From: Panopea generosa
Lineage: Eukaryota > Mollusca > Bivalvia > Adapedonta > Hiatellidae
Assembly: GCA_029582155.1 (NCBI GenBank)
Contig: CM055911.1
Span: 52,265,419 to 52,329,418 of the forward strand
DNA length: 64,000 nt
Direction of reading: 5' to 3'
The notes beneath the pieces are model-generated. The model was not told the origin of the DNA and ran no database searches. It saw only the letters and a program-made list of their open reading frames with translations. The first letter of the stretch is position 1; each line of letters begins with the position of its first letter. Positions 22,939-37,200 of this stretch are shown piece after piece. The position numbers and the translations under genes were made by a program.

Positions 22939-23477
22939 GTGTTTGTTTGCTGTGTTATGTACGGTCCAGTATTTGTCAGGCTTGTAGCTGTAAGTAAGTA
23001 AGTAAAGTGTTTGTTTGCTGTGTTACGTACAGCCCCGTATTTGTCAGGCTGGTAGCTGTAAGTAAGTAAGTAAAGTGTTTGTTTGCTGTGTTACGTACGG
23101 CCCAGTATTTGTCAGGCTTGTAGCTGTAAGTAAGTCAGTAAAGTATTTGTTTGCTGTGTTACATACGGCCCAGTAGTTGTCAGGTTGGTAGCTGTAAGTA
23201 AGTAAGTAAAGTGTTTGTTTGCTGTCTTACATACGGCCCAGTATTTGTCAGGCTGGTAGCTGTAAGTAAGTAAGTAAAGTATTTGTTGGCTGTGTTACAT
23301 ACGGCCCAGTATTTGTCAGGCTCGTAGCTGTAAGTTAGTAAGTAAGTAAAGTGTTTGTTTGCTGTGTTACGTACGGCCCAGTATTTGTCAGGCTGGTAGT
23401 TGTAAGTAAGTAAGTAAAGTGTTTGTTTGCTGTGCTACGTACGGCTCAGTATTTGTCAGGCTGGTAGCTGTAAGTAG

Positions 23478-23555
<78 letters not shown>

Positions 23556-23692
23556 CAGTCAGTCAGTCAGTCAGTCAGTCAGTCAGTACGTAAGTAAGTC
23601 AGTCAGTACGTCAGTACGTCAGTACGTCAGTAAGTAAGTAAAGTGTTTGTTTGCTGTGTTACGTACGGCTCAGTATTTGTCAGGCTGGTAGC

Positions 23693-23755
<63 letters not shown>

Positions 23756-23756
23756 T

Positions 23757-23820
<64 letters not shown>

Positions 23821-23936
23821 CGTAAGTAAGTACGTAAGTAAGTTAGTCAGTACGTCAGTACGTCAGTACGTCAGTAAGTAAGTAAAGTGTTTGTTTCCTG
23901 TGTTACGTACGGCTCAGTATTTGTCAGGCTGGTAGC

Positions 23937-23970
<34 letters not shown>

Positions 23971-23971
23971 A

Positions 23972-24005
<34 letters not shown>

Positions 24006-24196
24006 TCAATAAAGTAAGTAAGTAAAGGGTTTATTTGCTGTGTTACGTACGGTCCAGTATTTGTCAGGCTGGTAGCTGTAAGTTAGTAAGTTAAGTGTTT
24101 GTTTGCTGTGTTACGTAAGGCACAGTATTTTTCAGGCTGGTGGCTATACGTACGTAAGTAGGTAAGTTAGTAAGTAAGTAAGTAAGATAGTAATTT

Positions 24197-24238
<42 letters not shown>

Positions 24239-24490
24239 GTGTTTGTTTGCTGTGTTACGTACGGCCCAGTATTTGTCAGGCTGGTAGCTGTAAGTAAGTA
24301 AAGTGTTTGTTCGCCTTGTTATGTACGGCCCAGTATTTGTCAGGCTGGTAGCTGTAAGTAAGTAAGTAAAGTGTTTGGTTTTTTTGTGTTACGTTCGGCC
24401 CAGTATTTGTCAGGCTGGTAGCTGTAAGAAAGTAAGTAAAGTGTTTGTTTGCTGTGTTACGTACGGCCCAGTATTTGTCAGACTGGTGAC
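22780..24490 (+). repeat. Composite repeat: about 50-bp unit plus (AGTA)n, copy A
   Basis: Some 20 copies of a unit (AAGTGTTTGTTTGCTGTGTT, then ACGTACGGCCCAGTATTTGT, then CAGGCTGGTAGCTG) are separated by (TAAG)n tracts of very variable length, some over 150 bp with AGTC and AGTACG variants. Copy B has a homologous array at 52440-53745. No coding potential. Confidence 0.92.
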
Positions 24491-24710
24491 TATATTTTGC
24501 CTGAGTTTGATTTTGACTTGAATGGACAGCATTCTTGAAAAGTCACAACACTAATTTATAAATCAATAAAATCTGGCTAGCTACAATTTGAGTGAGGAGG
24601 TAGGAGCATGGCAAACAAATATATTAAGTACGGCCTCAGTAGAATATCCACACCACTATGCAGTATATATGTAGTTATGGCCTACAATACAACATACATA
24701 TAAAATAAGT

Positions 24711-24925
24711 CGGGCCCAGTTAGCTCAGTTGGTAGCGCGTCTGACTTTTAATCCAGATGTCGTGAGTTTGAATCCCTGCCCGACCACAGTCTCCGGGATG
24801 ATTGATATACGACGAAGCGTCTAACTGCCGTTCGTCTCACACCGCTGATTCAAGTGGGGAGGCTATCAGATCGTCTGTTAGTCCTCAATGGCATACACTA
24901 ACGCCAAATATTAAAACAATTAACC
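24711..24925 (+). repeat. tRNA-Lys-like SINE, end of copy A
   Basis: The head GGGCCCAGTTAGCTCAGTTG contains the A box; the loop carries CTTTTAATC (a Lys-type TTT anticodon context); the B box is GAGTTTGAATCCC. The tail CAGTCTCCGGGATGATTGAT ends in ACGCCAAATATTAAAACAAT. The acceptor and anticodon stems are imperfect and the downstream tail is conserved among copies, so this is a SINE and not a tRNA gene. Confidence 0.85.
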
Positions 24926-24930
24926 AATCA

Positions 24931-27839
24931 CAATTCAAAAGTTTTGCATGACACTTTTACAATAGGATATATTACACCTGAATGTGTCATGGAATGTTAA
25001 TCAAAACTCTACAGTAGTTATATAACCATAATACCTCGGATCAATTGTAAATTGACCAAATCGGATAATTAATGTCATAGTTATGAATCGTCAAATATTG
25101 TAATTTTTATAATACTATTTGTTTTTATGTTTATGTTGACACCCGATTGGTTAATTAGATCTTCCCCAAACTTAAATGGAAAATATATAACCATAATAAT
25201 TCTGATGTGATCTTGAACTGGCCAATTCGGACAATTAATGCCGATCTAAATTTGCGTTATTTGACGTGTCAAGTTCTTGAACTAGTCAAATCGGATATGT
25301 AATATGGGGGTCATGTCTCTTGACTTATACAAAATGTGCTATTTAAACTTATTTCATTTAATAAAACATACAACCTTTTTTATACAAAATATAAAGTGAA
25401 GAGGGGTGCCTTGTGTATATATACACTCCAAATACCCAGCAATGGGGAATATATATCAATTAGAAGTTGATACAATCGTGTTCTTTTTCATTGTTTGTTA
25501 TTTAGAATATAGAATAGGGGGTGATAATAAAGCTGTTATGGCCCTTGCACTATCTAGAATTGAGTTATTTTGGAGTTCCATATGTTGTCCACAACCCTTT
25601 TAGTCTTGCACCGCGAGATTGTATATACGTGAACTCGCTTCTTAACTTACCTGAACAAAGCTCAACGTTAGCATGTCTGGTCGCCCGTTGCCCGTTGCCC
25701 GTTGTCTTTCAAGTTTGTTTTGTGAATTCTGATACAACTCTTAGTTTTCACGTTATTCGCCAGTTTCTTTAGTTTAGAGATTATCTCCAAATAGGTAAAA
25801 TGTTTAATGATTCGATTCAATCCAAATCTTTAAAAAAATCTCCTTTATTAATAACTAAGGGCTATCCTCATTTGAGCTTCTGTCGAAGTTTGTCATCGTT
25901 AAACAAATGTCTTAAATGTACATGACATTGGATTTTTATACATTTATCAGTCTGTAGAACGGAGCAGCACTCCCTCCCGAGTGTGTCCGTTAAATAGCGA
26001 TGTTAGGAAAGCCACATTTGAGCACGTTGATTGGTCAGTTGCTTCAACAGACAGTTTCAATGACGTCGCAGCTTAATATACGTTTTTGCTATGAATTATG
26101 GAACAAGCATAGAATTCCCTGCTTTTTCATAGAGGTTTAATGTACCTGATTCGGGAGATATCAAGTTCTGGGAAAGACTATACTTTTAAAGAACATATTC
26201 GGATGAAAATTAAATTATATGGCTCTATCCGCTTCTTAAATTGATGCGGCACACTCCAACCAATACAATGTACTTAAGCCAGTTATTTTTAGATTTATTT
26301 TAATAATCGATAAAGACATCTCTAATCATGGTACAAAATCTAATACTGGACACTTCGACAATGCCAATAGTGTGCAATACACTATGAGGCAACATAGAAA
26401 GGAAGTACTCCGGCTTACATAATATACTGTTTCATCAAACTCTTTGCAAACAATATTTATTCATATCGTCACCATTATATACACTATTGAAATATTTCAG
26501 TTTTTAATTGGATATTAATGGTAATTTATATCTCACACCCAATCAAAATACCAGCGTGGTCTCAGTCATTGAGACTAGGTTTCAGTTGGGACTAGCAGGA
26601 CCTTGACTCCCTGGATCCATGTCGGGCGTCGCTAAAATGTTGTTAGCGTCCAGGATTAGAATGACATGGCGGTGAATAATGTGCTGAAGTTGGCTGATAG
26701 AATGACGTGTCTGCTATGGAACGCCAAACACGATTTTGGTGATATACTCCAGGTATAGCTTGGCATTTGCTGAAGTACTTGATACATATGAATGATAGAA
26801 ACACTTTGCTTGAAAGAGATGCTTTCCTCCTTTCTTTTTTTGAAGATATATTTTGAGATGTAGGCCCTTTTTCTATTCGTTGATATGCCTCCATGTGTGA
26901 TTAATGCTTGGAAGAAGATTTTATTATATATTATATTACTTCTGAAACCATACTTTTTCCTAAAGACAAAAGTCAACGTCTCAGCTACAATGACAATGCA
27001 ATGTTTGAAAACTTTTCTATAACAGTGTCTTGCAGGTAAAAATGGTTCTCCTCCAGTGTACTCCTAAGAACATTAACAAGTCCCACCATATGGATGGTAT
27101 TATGTATTATAATTTAGATTGCATAATTTCATATTTCAACTTACTTATCATCCAATTTAAATTCACTCAAATGGTAATTTCTAACTTATATGTGCGTAAA
27201 CTAAATGTTACAGTGGGAAATTACAAATTACATTCACTTAAACGACAGTTTTTTAGTCATTTGTGAGTAAAATGAATGTTGCAACTTTGTATTTACAATT
27301 TCCATTCACTAAAATGCTTCTTGCTTTCACAAATGTTGTTTGAATATTGCAATTTATAGTATTATTGTTTTTTCAAAGAAAATGTTTAATGTGAAAACTT
27401 CTATCTTTTTTGGTTTGTTACAGATGGTAATTTCTGTAATTCTATATATCATAACCTGCAGAGAAACCAATCGTCTTTATTTGTTTAATTTTAACATTAT
27501 GACATCAAGCGGCACCGTCTTTTTACTCATCAACAAAACTAATACAACTACTGCTCCCTTTGAAAGTAGCGTACATTATCGGCCATCACTCGGCATTATG
27601 TGAAACTGCCTTATTTCCATAATTCTGACTTTTTGAATAAAAATTTAGTTTGCAAAGTAAGCAACACAGAAACACATAAACGTTTTGTATTGACTTAAAA
27701 TAAATGTTTCTGATAGGTTAGGCTCTCTCTCCATAAAACCACAGGTCACATTACAGAACAACTATATAGAACGGCTCAATAGCGGATTCAGGGTGAACAG
27801 AACACCCGGCGCGTGCGCCCTAAAATATAGCAAGTAAAG
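24931..27839. other. Spacer between duplicated blocks, no supported gene
   Basis: AT-rich single-copy-looking DNA with scattered frames under 110 codons. None shows a recognisable domain, conserved splice structure or counterpart elsewhere. A short triplicate of CCGTTGC lies at 25683-25705. Nothing else can be supported. Confidence 0.5.
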
Positions 27840-27843
27840 TTAA

Positions 27844-27852
<9 letters not shown>

Positions 27853-27875
<23 letters not shown>

Positions 27876-28142
27876 TTTAGCGTCATTTTTATGCCATCGA
27901 GGGCTAACAGACGATCAGTTAACCTAACCACTGTTTCCTGGGATTAACCAGTACTCGATCACACGCCATCTCCACAAGAAACTGATAACTTTCCCACTTG
28001 AATCAGTGGTGAGAGACGAATGATAATGAGACACAATGTCATATATCAATCATCACGGAGACTGTTGCCGGGCGGGGATTCGAACTCACGACCCCTGGGT
28101 TGACAGTCAGACGCGTAAGCGACTGAGCTAATCGGGCCCGGC
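27853..28142 (-). repeat. Full-length tRNA-Lys-like SINE with target duplication
   Basis: On the minus strand it runs from CCGGGCCCGATTAGCTCAGT (A box) through GAGTTCGAATCCCCG (B box) and CAACAGTCTCCGTGATGATT to an (ATTGATTG)n-type tail. It is flanked by the 13-bp duplication TTAAATTGATTGA at 27840-27852 and 28143-28155. The first duplication abuts the ATTG tail, so its exact boundary is soft. About 290 bp, apparently complete. Confidence 0.9.
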
Positions 28143-28223
28143 TTAAATTGATTGAACATTCTGCGCTAATAACGGCTAAAAACAAGAACGCCCCTTTAAA
28201 TTGTATAATCTCTTATCATGATT

Positions 28224-28365
28224 GCGCGTATCGCTACATAAGCGTAGGAGAGCGTGTATTGCTACATAAGCGTAGGAGAGCGCGTATTCCTACATACGCG
28301 TAGGAGAGCGCGTATTGCTACATAAGCGTAGGAGAGCGCGTTTTGCTACATAAGTGTAGGAGAGG
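28224..28365. repeat. 28-bp minisatellite (5 units)
   Basis: Five near-identical units on the theme TGCTACATAAGCGTAGGAGA followed by GCGCGTAT. It is more GC-rich than its surroundings. Confidence 0.9.
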
Positions 28366-28379
28366 AGGTGGACCCATTC

Positions 28380-29595
28380 CTAGCTCTGAGGGAGACCGGC
28401 GTAAATGTTCAAGAAAAAAACGAAAAACACAAATTATTTTACCAAAACAATTTTAAGGATAATAGTTTACAAAAAGCATGTCCCTGTGTGATTTTTTAAT
28501 GTGATTTCTGAATCCAGGTCTATACATATTGTGCACACTGTCCTTTTTTAACAACGAGGGTCCACTGTGATTATTTGTTTTACTCAATTTATTTAACTCA
28601 TCAACAAAGCTGATACAACTACTGCCTGGCATCCAGCCTTATAAAACAAACCCATGTGATATATTTACGTGTATCGTTTGTGTAGTGCAGTTATATATTT
28701 CATATTGATGGGGCGGGTTGTCTTGAAACTTGGGACGAGTTGTTTTGAAACTTTGAAGCTACTTTTGACCACTGTATCACCACTAAGTGACATCATCGGG
28801 AGAAATGCATTGGTTTTTGACAACATCAAACAGCTGACTCAAATTTCTTACCTTTCCCTTACCGTTTTTCAAAGTTTCGGCGTTTTAACCTCCTACCGAC
28901 TTACTTCAGAAGTTTCAATATTACTAACGTGTAAAGTTTGAAATTCCAAGTTTCAAATTATGAATGTCGCTAAATTTTACATTCTTTAATGAAATTAAGA
29001 TGATGAAACGAGTAATTTGCACATTTTATACACACTTTGAGACAAAGGTGACATTGCAATGAAGGCAATTTGTAAATTACAAGTTCCAAAAGCAAAATTA
29101 CACACATTGGCATTTGAGTTAATTTATAAGTATTCAGTTGCAACATACAATTTACACACATGGACGTTAAAAGTTACATTCAAATGAATGTAACTTGTAA
29201 TTACCAAGTTAAACAAAATACAATAAAACAATCTGAATTATGATGATACACTCCATACCATCATGGAAACCAAACGCATTGATATTTATCACTGTGAATC
29301 TCCTTCTGTTAGTCTTAATACGGAATCGTGATGGCAACATCCACACTGACACGACCACCTTCGCACTGAAAAGAACTATCCCATCAAAATGGGATTGATG
29401 TACAACCTCTTCCATTAAATTATGTTGGTCAAATACAATTTATTGACGATATAGTTTCTATTGGCGAGAACATTGCTCCGTGAAATGGCAAACTTCGACT
29501 TTCAGATATTTTCTCATATTCTTCATAAAAGTATAGTCCAAAAACAAGTTGACACCATGTCGAACCCGGAAGTTCCATTGGCAGTCGTTTTCGTA
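28380..29595. other. Spacer, no supported gene
   Basis: AT-rich sequence before copy B. A near-perfect 22-bp palindrome lies at 29173-29194, with arms GTTACATTCA. The segment 28597-28640 repeats a motif seen at 27527-27560 (CTCATCAACAAA, ACAACTACTGC). I cannot assign these to an element. Confidence 0.45.
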
Positions 29596-30773
29596 TACCT
29601 TCCCGAGGACGTGGTTTCATTGATTAACGGCGGTACATTTAGCCTTATTTCTGCTATCCCGGGGAGTGGAATGGAATGCGGTTCTCCGTTTGGATCCGCC
29701 AATGAAGCTCAATGCGTCAGTTCATTTATCTTGAGATAACACCGTGCATGTGACAACAAAACAAGTACACTTTTTGCATTTATACATAAAGATAGATAAC
29801 CCCTTTTTAACCCGCATTGTGCATTTTCCCGGCTGTATGTACAAAAGCAACCACATGAGAACCAGACAATCGATATATTGGCAACTTGACAATATCGCTA
29901 TCTCTTGAGAGGACGATAACAATTATTGATCTTGGCCAAAGTAAATACAATTGTTTTTAACTCACGATTCTGAAAATAGTTAAAGTATAATATAAGACGT
30001 CAATCTACGGAAGAATGTCATCAAAGTGCCGACATGGAAGTACCTGTAATTAATACAACGGATGGCTTTACCTTAACACACCAAAACTTCGAATAGTTAA
30101 TAAGACATTTAACTGTAAATACATATCTAAAAGTCTAATGGTTTTGAAGTTAGAATTACATTGGAAAGTATTTCTCTATTAATATAGAATATTACACTAG
30201 TGGTGTTTAACATAGATTATAGATAGACAAATAGACACGGCTTATATCGACATTTGTGTTAAGTGAGATTTACACCTAGTAAAGTTTGAAGGAATTTCAG
30301 TTTATGTAGTCTATATATTGAAACAACGGAATGAATATTTAAACTTCAAAACAATTTAAGGCAAAAGGGTCTGGCCACACAGATACGGCCATTCCCTTGG
30401 TGCTTAACATACAAGTAGACAAATAGACACGGCATATATCGTCATTTGTGTTTAGTGAAATTTACATCTAGAAGAAAGTTCGGTATATGTAGGATTTATA
30501 TTGAACAAACTAAAAGAATATGTAAATTTATTTCAATATGTATACAAAATGTGTTCAACGCGTTGTTAATATATTTCTTGATACATATCTTTGCTGTTCG
30601 TGGAAAACCTAAAATGTTTACAACAACTTGATGATGTGCATGCTATGTTTTATTTGCATTCATCTTACACTCGCAGTGCATAAAACTATATTCTGATGTA
30701 TCCATATACACAAAGTATGGAAATATTTTAAGATATATGTATTTATATCTAATACTTTGTAAACTTATCCAAA

Positions 30774-31222
30774 ATGGACGAAGTGAGAGACTGGTTTACA
30801 CGTTTAAATCTTTTTGAATATGCGGACGTGTTCATCGACAATGGCTGGGACGATATGGATACGATTTGTTCTATGTCTGAATCAGACATTGAAAAGCTTG
30901 TTCAAAAACTTGGCCACGTGAGAAAACTATCTTTAGCTATCAAACGATATAAAGACGATAAAGCAAGCAATGTTTGTGTTGAAGCAGATGTAGTCGCAAG
31001 TACTGAAACAAGCGCGAATGCTCCAAAACCTGATGTTGAAACAAACAAAGACAGTGAAGGGTGCGTACCTCAACTAGACAATGCCGAAAAAGAAATAAAT
31101 GTTGGTCATGATTGTCCACTACAGCTTATACAAGCTATCGATTGTTGTGAAAAACCGATCAGCAATTCAGACGATTTGAATCAGAACAATTCCCAAGACT
31201 TTAACAGCAGTGATGGCAAGTC
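30774..31222 (+). CDS. Gene B exon 1: SAM domain and linker
   Basis: Same length as in copy A, donor TC/GTAAGT at 31223. Residue changes are scattered through both SAM and linker (for example FEYADVFIDN for VEYADVLIDN). No indels. The context AAAATGG at the start codon is identical. Confidence 0.88.
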
Positions 31223-34200
31223 GTAAGTAATTTTACTTTGTGTTTGCTATTACATTTAGTGACAAACTATATACAATATTTAATTTAAATTTGCATTATT
31301 AATATGTATTTTTGTAGACACTTTAAATTGTTTTGATTTTTATATATTTTGATGGTATCATGGGAGTATTTTAGGTGAACAATTCTTTATTTTGACGCTA
31401 TCATGGGAGTATTTTAGGTGAACTATTATTTATTTTGACGATATCATAGGTGTATTTTAGGTGAACTATTCTTTATTTTGATGCTATCATAGGAGACCTT
31501 TAGGTGTACGATTCTTTATTTTGACAGGACCGCTACGTGGTCTAGTGGTAGAGCGTCCGCCTCGCATGCGGAAGGTCGTGGGTTCAATCCCCGGCCGGGT
31601 CATACCAAAGACTTTAAAAATGGTACAAGAAGCTTCCTCGCTTGACGATCAACACTTAGAGGAGAGTTCTAGGTCTGGTCGGCCCGATGTCAGTATAATG
31701 TGACTGGGTGGGGTATCATACCATGTGTCTGCGGCATGATACTCCAGTGTGACAGCGCTTAGAATACTGTCTCAAGTAGACACCGTCGCGATATGACTGA
31801 AAAATTGTTGAAAGCGACGCTAAACACCATACAACAACAACAACACCAACAACAACACCAACACCAACACCAACACCAACAACAACTTTATTTTGACGAT
31901 ATCTTAGGAGTACTTTAGGTGAACTTTTCTTTATTTTGACGATTTTGGGTGAACGATTATTAATATAAGAGATATCATGGGTGAGTCAATCGTGAAATTG
32001 AATTGTACAATTTTAAATGTTGTGGTTAGTGCATAATATGATATAATTTGCCGTTTCCGGGGAGCGTATGACGGTACTAGCGCCTGACTTCCTCTCGATT
32101 TTACTATATACAATGTACATCATACTTGCCAACTTTTAGGGTAAGTTGCGCCCACATCTAAGGTTCGCAAGTGATGACGCTTAATGGATTCAACATTTGT
32201 TGAAATCTAGACGCAGTTTAACGAATTATCGATTGTGTGATTTTATGTGTGCGAATATGCGGTTGTAAATTGGCTATATTTACATTACAAACGACATGTT
32301 AGAGGGTGTTGTAGTGTGGATATTAACGTCATTTTAACACATTATATGTTATATATGGCATCATATTTATTCGTATACAACAGGATAAATCTTAGTAAAA
32401 CCATAGTTCTGCAAATATATGGCAACTTCCTCACTTTCATTCTTTAAAGTCGGACCCGGGCAGTTCAGTCAGAAACGCATCTGACTGTCATTTCAGGAAA
32501 GAAGATTTTACCTTTTGTTCTAATCTATATTTATACTTAAGACTGTCCATGTGCACGCTTATGGAATTGCTTAAGATAAATGACAAAAGTACTTTAGTCA
32601 CATTTGCTCCGTTTTTAACAGATCTCTGAAATTAAGACACAGCTTTTTAAATATTTAATAGGTTATGTTAATATTGTGAATATCTTTTATCAATTTTCGG
32701 AAACAATCGTTGAATCAATGAAAGAAAATCTTTAAATAGTTTATAAATATGTTCATCCTTTTTTTTTTTAGGAATATATATTAAGAAAAATAAATGAACT
32801 TACTTAAAATGTAAATTGAAAATGGCAGTACAAATTATGCATTAATTAACAATAGATATTTTGCGTGATATCATGTGTTGTAAATATGATATTATGACGA
32901 TGTATTTATGTACAAGTCTGAAATAAAACATTTGTTCTGTTCTGTTATGTTCTCAAACTGATTTGTATGTATGTAAATTTGAATAGATAAAAAATAAGAT
33001 TATAAAATAAAGTAGATATGTTTAAACCAATTCAGGGGTCGTGAGTTCGAATTCCAACCTGGTCATCCAATCTCTGTGATGATTGGTCATGAACTTCCGA
33101 ATATATGGAAAATCTTCAAAAATGATTGTTATTTTATGCAGTGATGGTTCTGTTGACACGGATGACGAGGCCACTCATCATGAAACAGAGTCACGTGATT
33201 CGCATCACGCTTTGGTACATCTACCACTTCGGAATGCCTTGGTTACCGGAGGGCGGCCTACTGTTGGTTTGTATTCCATTTCCAGGCTTGATTAACTTCT
33301 AGTAACCGTTACGTTAACCGATTTTTCTTTTATTCAAATTTTGATGCCTAGACGGCAATCGGAACATCGCTCGGCTATTTCCGCATAGGTATGGACTTAT
33401 TTCGTATGTAGGCGGAAATGGTAGAGCGATGTTCCGATTGGCATAGACAGATCATCTTGAAGAACAACTTTACTCGCAACACATCCAGTCATTGGAACGC
33501 AATATTCTATTAAAGCTTGCGTTATATTTTTAATTGATATTTCCGCGAAAATATTAGTTTTAAATGGATTTCAATTGACCTTCATATTGATGTATTTAGT
33601 TACAATATCCTAAATTTATTAAGTTGGTTGGTACCCCGAAATATTTATGGCCCATGTTGCTAAAATTGTATTCGTTTTTATTGATAAACTTTTAAAAATA
33701 CAAGCCAGTTTTTTAATTTATTAATCTTACGGATGGTTCATATGGAATTAAATGCTCGATTCTTCTTTTATGTAAAGTTGACTATTGTTGACTTTGAAAA
33801 ATGAGTCTGCCTGCCTCGTAATTTGACCCCTAGCTTTCCTTTGAATGTACACATTGTCTTTTTCCGGTATTTCTATTTTTCCATATACACAATACCATTG
33901 TACACAATACCATTGTATGCATTCAGTGGTGAAAATTAAGATAAAAAGGAGATTAGTAAGTGGCCATGTGCGTTTTATAAACAGAAACGTTAAAGGAACT
34001 GTTCACTGCTACTTTAACACCCCGAAATGGGGATATTTAGGAAGTATTATCTATTATATGTTTCAGAACTATTGTCTTAGCAAACATCAGCAAAAACATC
34101 CGAATGTTGCAAAACGACGAATATTTTTGTCAGAACATTAAATCATTTAACTGCTTTACTTTTATTTAAAAACAGTTAAACACAAATAATATATGCATGC

Positions 34201-37200
34201 ATTCTCAATGAACCTGCCAAAACCATGTCACAGCTTTCATTACCTAATTTTCGTGCAAATTATAATATCAAATATGTAATAAAATTGTCTACTGGTAAGT
34301 ATGTTCTAATACAAAATATAAAATACTGAAAAATTAAAACCATGGACTCATATCATCAAATCTCATAAGTCTGAAAAGACAACCCCCCTGCAAAACACAG
34401 TGTCACAACCTTAAATCCTTCTTTTTCAGTCATGGTTTTAACGTCATACATGCAATAACTAAAAAAACAATTTGTTTTATACACGGAGAGTATGCTGTTA
34501 AGTCCTCATAATAGTCAGGTTACAGAGCTTTCCAACTGTAACAAAATATAGAGCCCTTCAAAATGATGTCACAACGTTTGTGAAGTTTACGTGACATATT
34601 TTCCAAAACTATCTATATATAATATAGATATATGATAATTATTCATTATGTCTTTCCAATTGGCCCTTATTACAGTATATTTGAGGAAAAAATTACTTCC
34701 TTTGGCAGAAATCATCGATGCATTCTCAACAACAACTTATGACAATCCACCCCGTTATGGGGATTTTCAACTTGTATCTTTACGTGACAGCTATGTGAAG
34801 CAATACAGATGAATTAGAACCCTATTTAGCCTTGTGTCTTATTGGTATACATATATTTAACATTCTGATTTATACATGAAGTCGAAATTGTATTTTAACT
34901 AATTATAAAAGAAAATAACAAGTTGATATTTATTTTACGTGATGAAGCCTTACGTGACGTCATTGTCGAAATGAAGCGAAATTTAACATGACGACAACAA
35001 TACTTTATTCGTGCTTTATTTAGTGACAAGCGCAGGGAAGTTTGGACCCGCCATTTGCATTTGAAATTTTGTAAACACGAGATCAAGAGAAATTTAGCGT
35101 TGTATAAAAGGTAAGTAAATCCATTTATGTGGATCATGTTCATTATCATGTTTATCTACAAATATAAAACGTATTGATGTTAAATGAATGTAAAGTATTG
35201 ATGAAAAAAAGTTTTTCCTTCAAAATTGTTGCATATCTAACACTATGTACGGCTGAAAATCGTCACGTAAAACACATTTCGTTGTCACGTAAAATTCAAA
35301 TTTTCAAGTTTTATTTTCTTGTAATTCCAATTAAAACTATCCCAACTTGAAAGTTATGAACTTATTATAGTGTTAAGTACCTTACTTTAACATTTCATTT
35401 GCAAAATGTTGCACTGCGTGCGTACATATGGCATAATGTGTCGGGAATTGTATATATGCAGAAAAATGTCATTCGGGTAATTGATTGAAATTGTCATTGA
35501 CTGCTGTGTATGAAAAATACAATTTATTCTGCCTAGAACATATTTCTTATACACTTTTTTTTTCATTGTATCCAATATTAAGATGATTAAAGTAAAGGCT
35601 AATTTGAAGTACAGTCCAAGACAGAACACTGTCACGTAAATTGTCACGTAAAATACATATGATATAGATTTTGTAAGTTTCCATTGCTATTCGAAAATTT
35701 ATATTAAACCAACAACAGAACTTAAATAGAAAGACATACAGCCTTCCCAAAGAATACCATCAATTAAACGGCTATATTTACACTTATAAGTACATTGATA
35801 TGAGACAGTTGTACTGTAGAACAAAATATCTATAAAACACAATCTAAATCCTGTTTGTTTTGTCGTTGTATTGCAGAATATGGCAAAATCACATCCCAAG
35901 CGTCAGAAAGAATATCGTGAAAGGAAAAAGGCTGAAGCAATTAGTACATGGCTAGAAAATGAGAGCAAAAGAACAAAACAATACTACACAAAAGTTGGAT
36001 TACTTAGCAAAGCGGACGCAAAGGACAGACGGCAGAAACTGCGGCAAAAACAGAGAAAGTACAGAGCAAGCAAAAGGGGAACTGAAATTGGTGCCAGTAA
36101 TCGCGAAAATGGTGGTGAAAATTCGACTGCAAATGCATCCAATATTGTAGATCAGATGCCTATTACAAGCAATTCACCAGTACAAATCAGTGACATATCA
36201 AGTACACAAGTATCTTCTACGAAAATGATTGTTAAATTACCGTCTATTACAAAGAGGAAGGGGTCTAGTGGCACAAAGAAGTATGAAAAGAGGATCGAAT
36301 ATCTAAGACAAGTACAAAAACAATTGAAGAAAAAGAACCAAGCTCTAAGAAAAAAGATATCACGACTACAGAAAAGAAAAGTCAGAGGTACACCAAAATC
36401 ATCAACTGAAAAAGAAATGATACATTTAGGTATAGTGCCAAAGAAACAACCGGTCATTCGAAAAAAAATGATGTTTGCTAACTGCTTAGTTCGTGAGTTA
36501 AATCAAACAGCAACAGTAGATCAGAGAAACAGGCATTTAATCAAAAGGGTTATAGCAGGAAGAGTTTTGAGAAAGTACAAGTTGACGCAGTATGCCGCAA
36601 ATCTAACGAGTCTTCGTGTCAGGTATAAGAGCAAGTCTAAGCTAGATGGCAAAAAGGTGTATCGTTCTAAGGCTCAAAATCGCAAGAAGATCAGAGCATT
36701 TATAGAAAGAGAAGATAATGCACGACAATTACCAGGAAAGGCCGATGCAGTGAAAAGTGTAGAAAGTTAAATGAAGTTACAGAAATTTGTATTGAATGAC
36801 TACCTTAAGATTATCTTCATTAAATACAGTGCTGAAAATCCAGAGCAAAAGGTTAGGTTTGCAACCTTTTGTCGTGCCAGACCTAAACACATCACACCTG
36901 TAAATTATGCTGCCAGGGTTACATGCCTATGTACAAAACACCAGAACTTTGCTTTGAAACTTCAGAGTCTAAAACGGCTGGGCGTGGTTACAAACACAAG
37001 CCCAGACAGTCTTTTAGAGAACATGACCATCGATCAAATGAGCAGTGCACTTTTAAAACTGGATGAACACGGAATACAATTTAAACAGTGGAAGAGAGTG
37101 AAATGTGATGATGGCAAACAGAGGACAAAATTACTAGATATTGAGAAAGAAACAACTGTCTTTACTGAGGACATGAAAAAAGAATTTGAAGAATTCAAAG

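Larger units (their letters stand above)
6612..24930 (+). repeat. Segmental duplication, copy A
   Basis: Homology to copy B (29596-54060) begins at the shared string TCCCGAGGACGTGG (about 6618 and 29601). It continues through the promoter region, all four exons, the introns and more than 7 kb of 3' flank, up to a shared SINE (24711 and 53970). The orientation is direct and tandem. Differences are mostly insertions and repeat expansions, each listed separately. Confidence 0.9.

Noticed and set aside
22780..24490. CRISPR array
   Set aside because: Repeats are regular but spacers are pure AGTA microsatellite, and the genome is eukaryotic.
24711..24785. Functional tRNA-Lys gene (also tRNA-like heads at 11706, 31526, 49672, 53970)
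   Set aside because: Stems are imperfect and each head is followed by a family-specific SINE tail; several have target duplications.
35101..35110. TATA box (TATAAAAG) for the transposase
   Set aside because: It directly abuts a strong splice donor, so a TATA role with transcription starting about 30 bases downstream would fall in the intron; left undecided and not listed.
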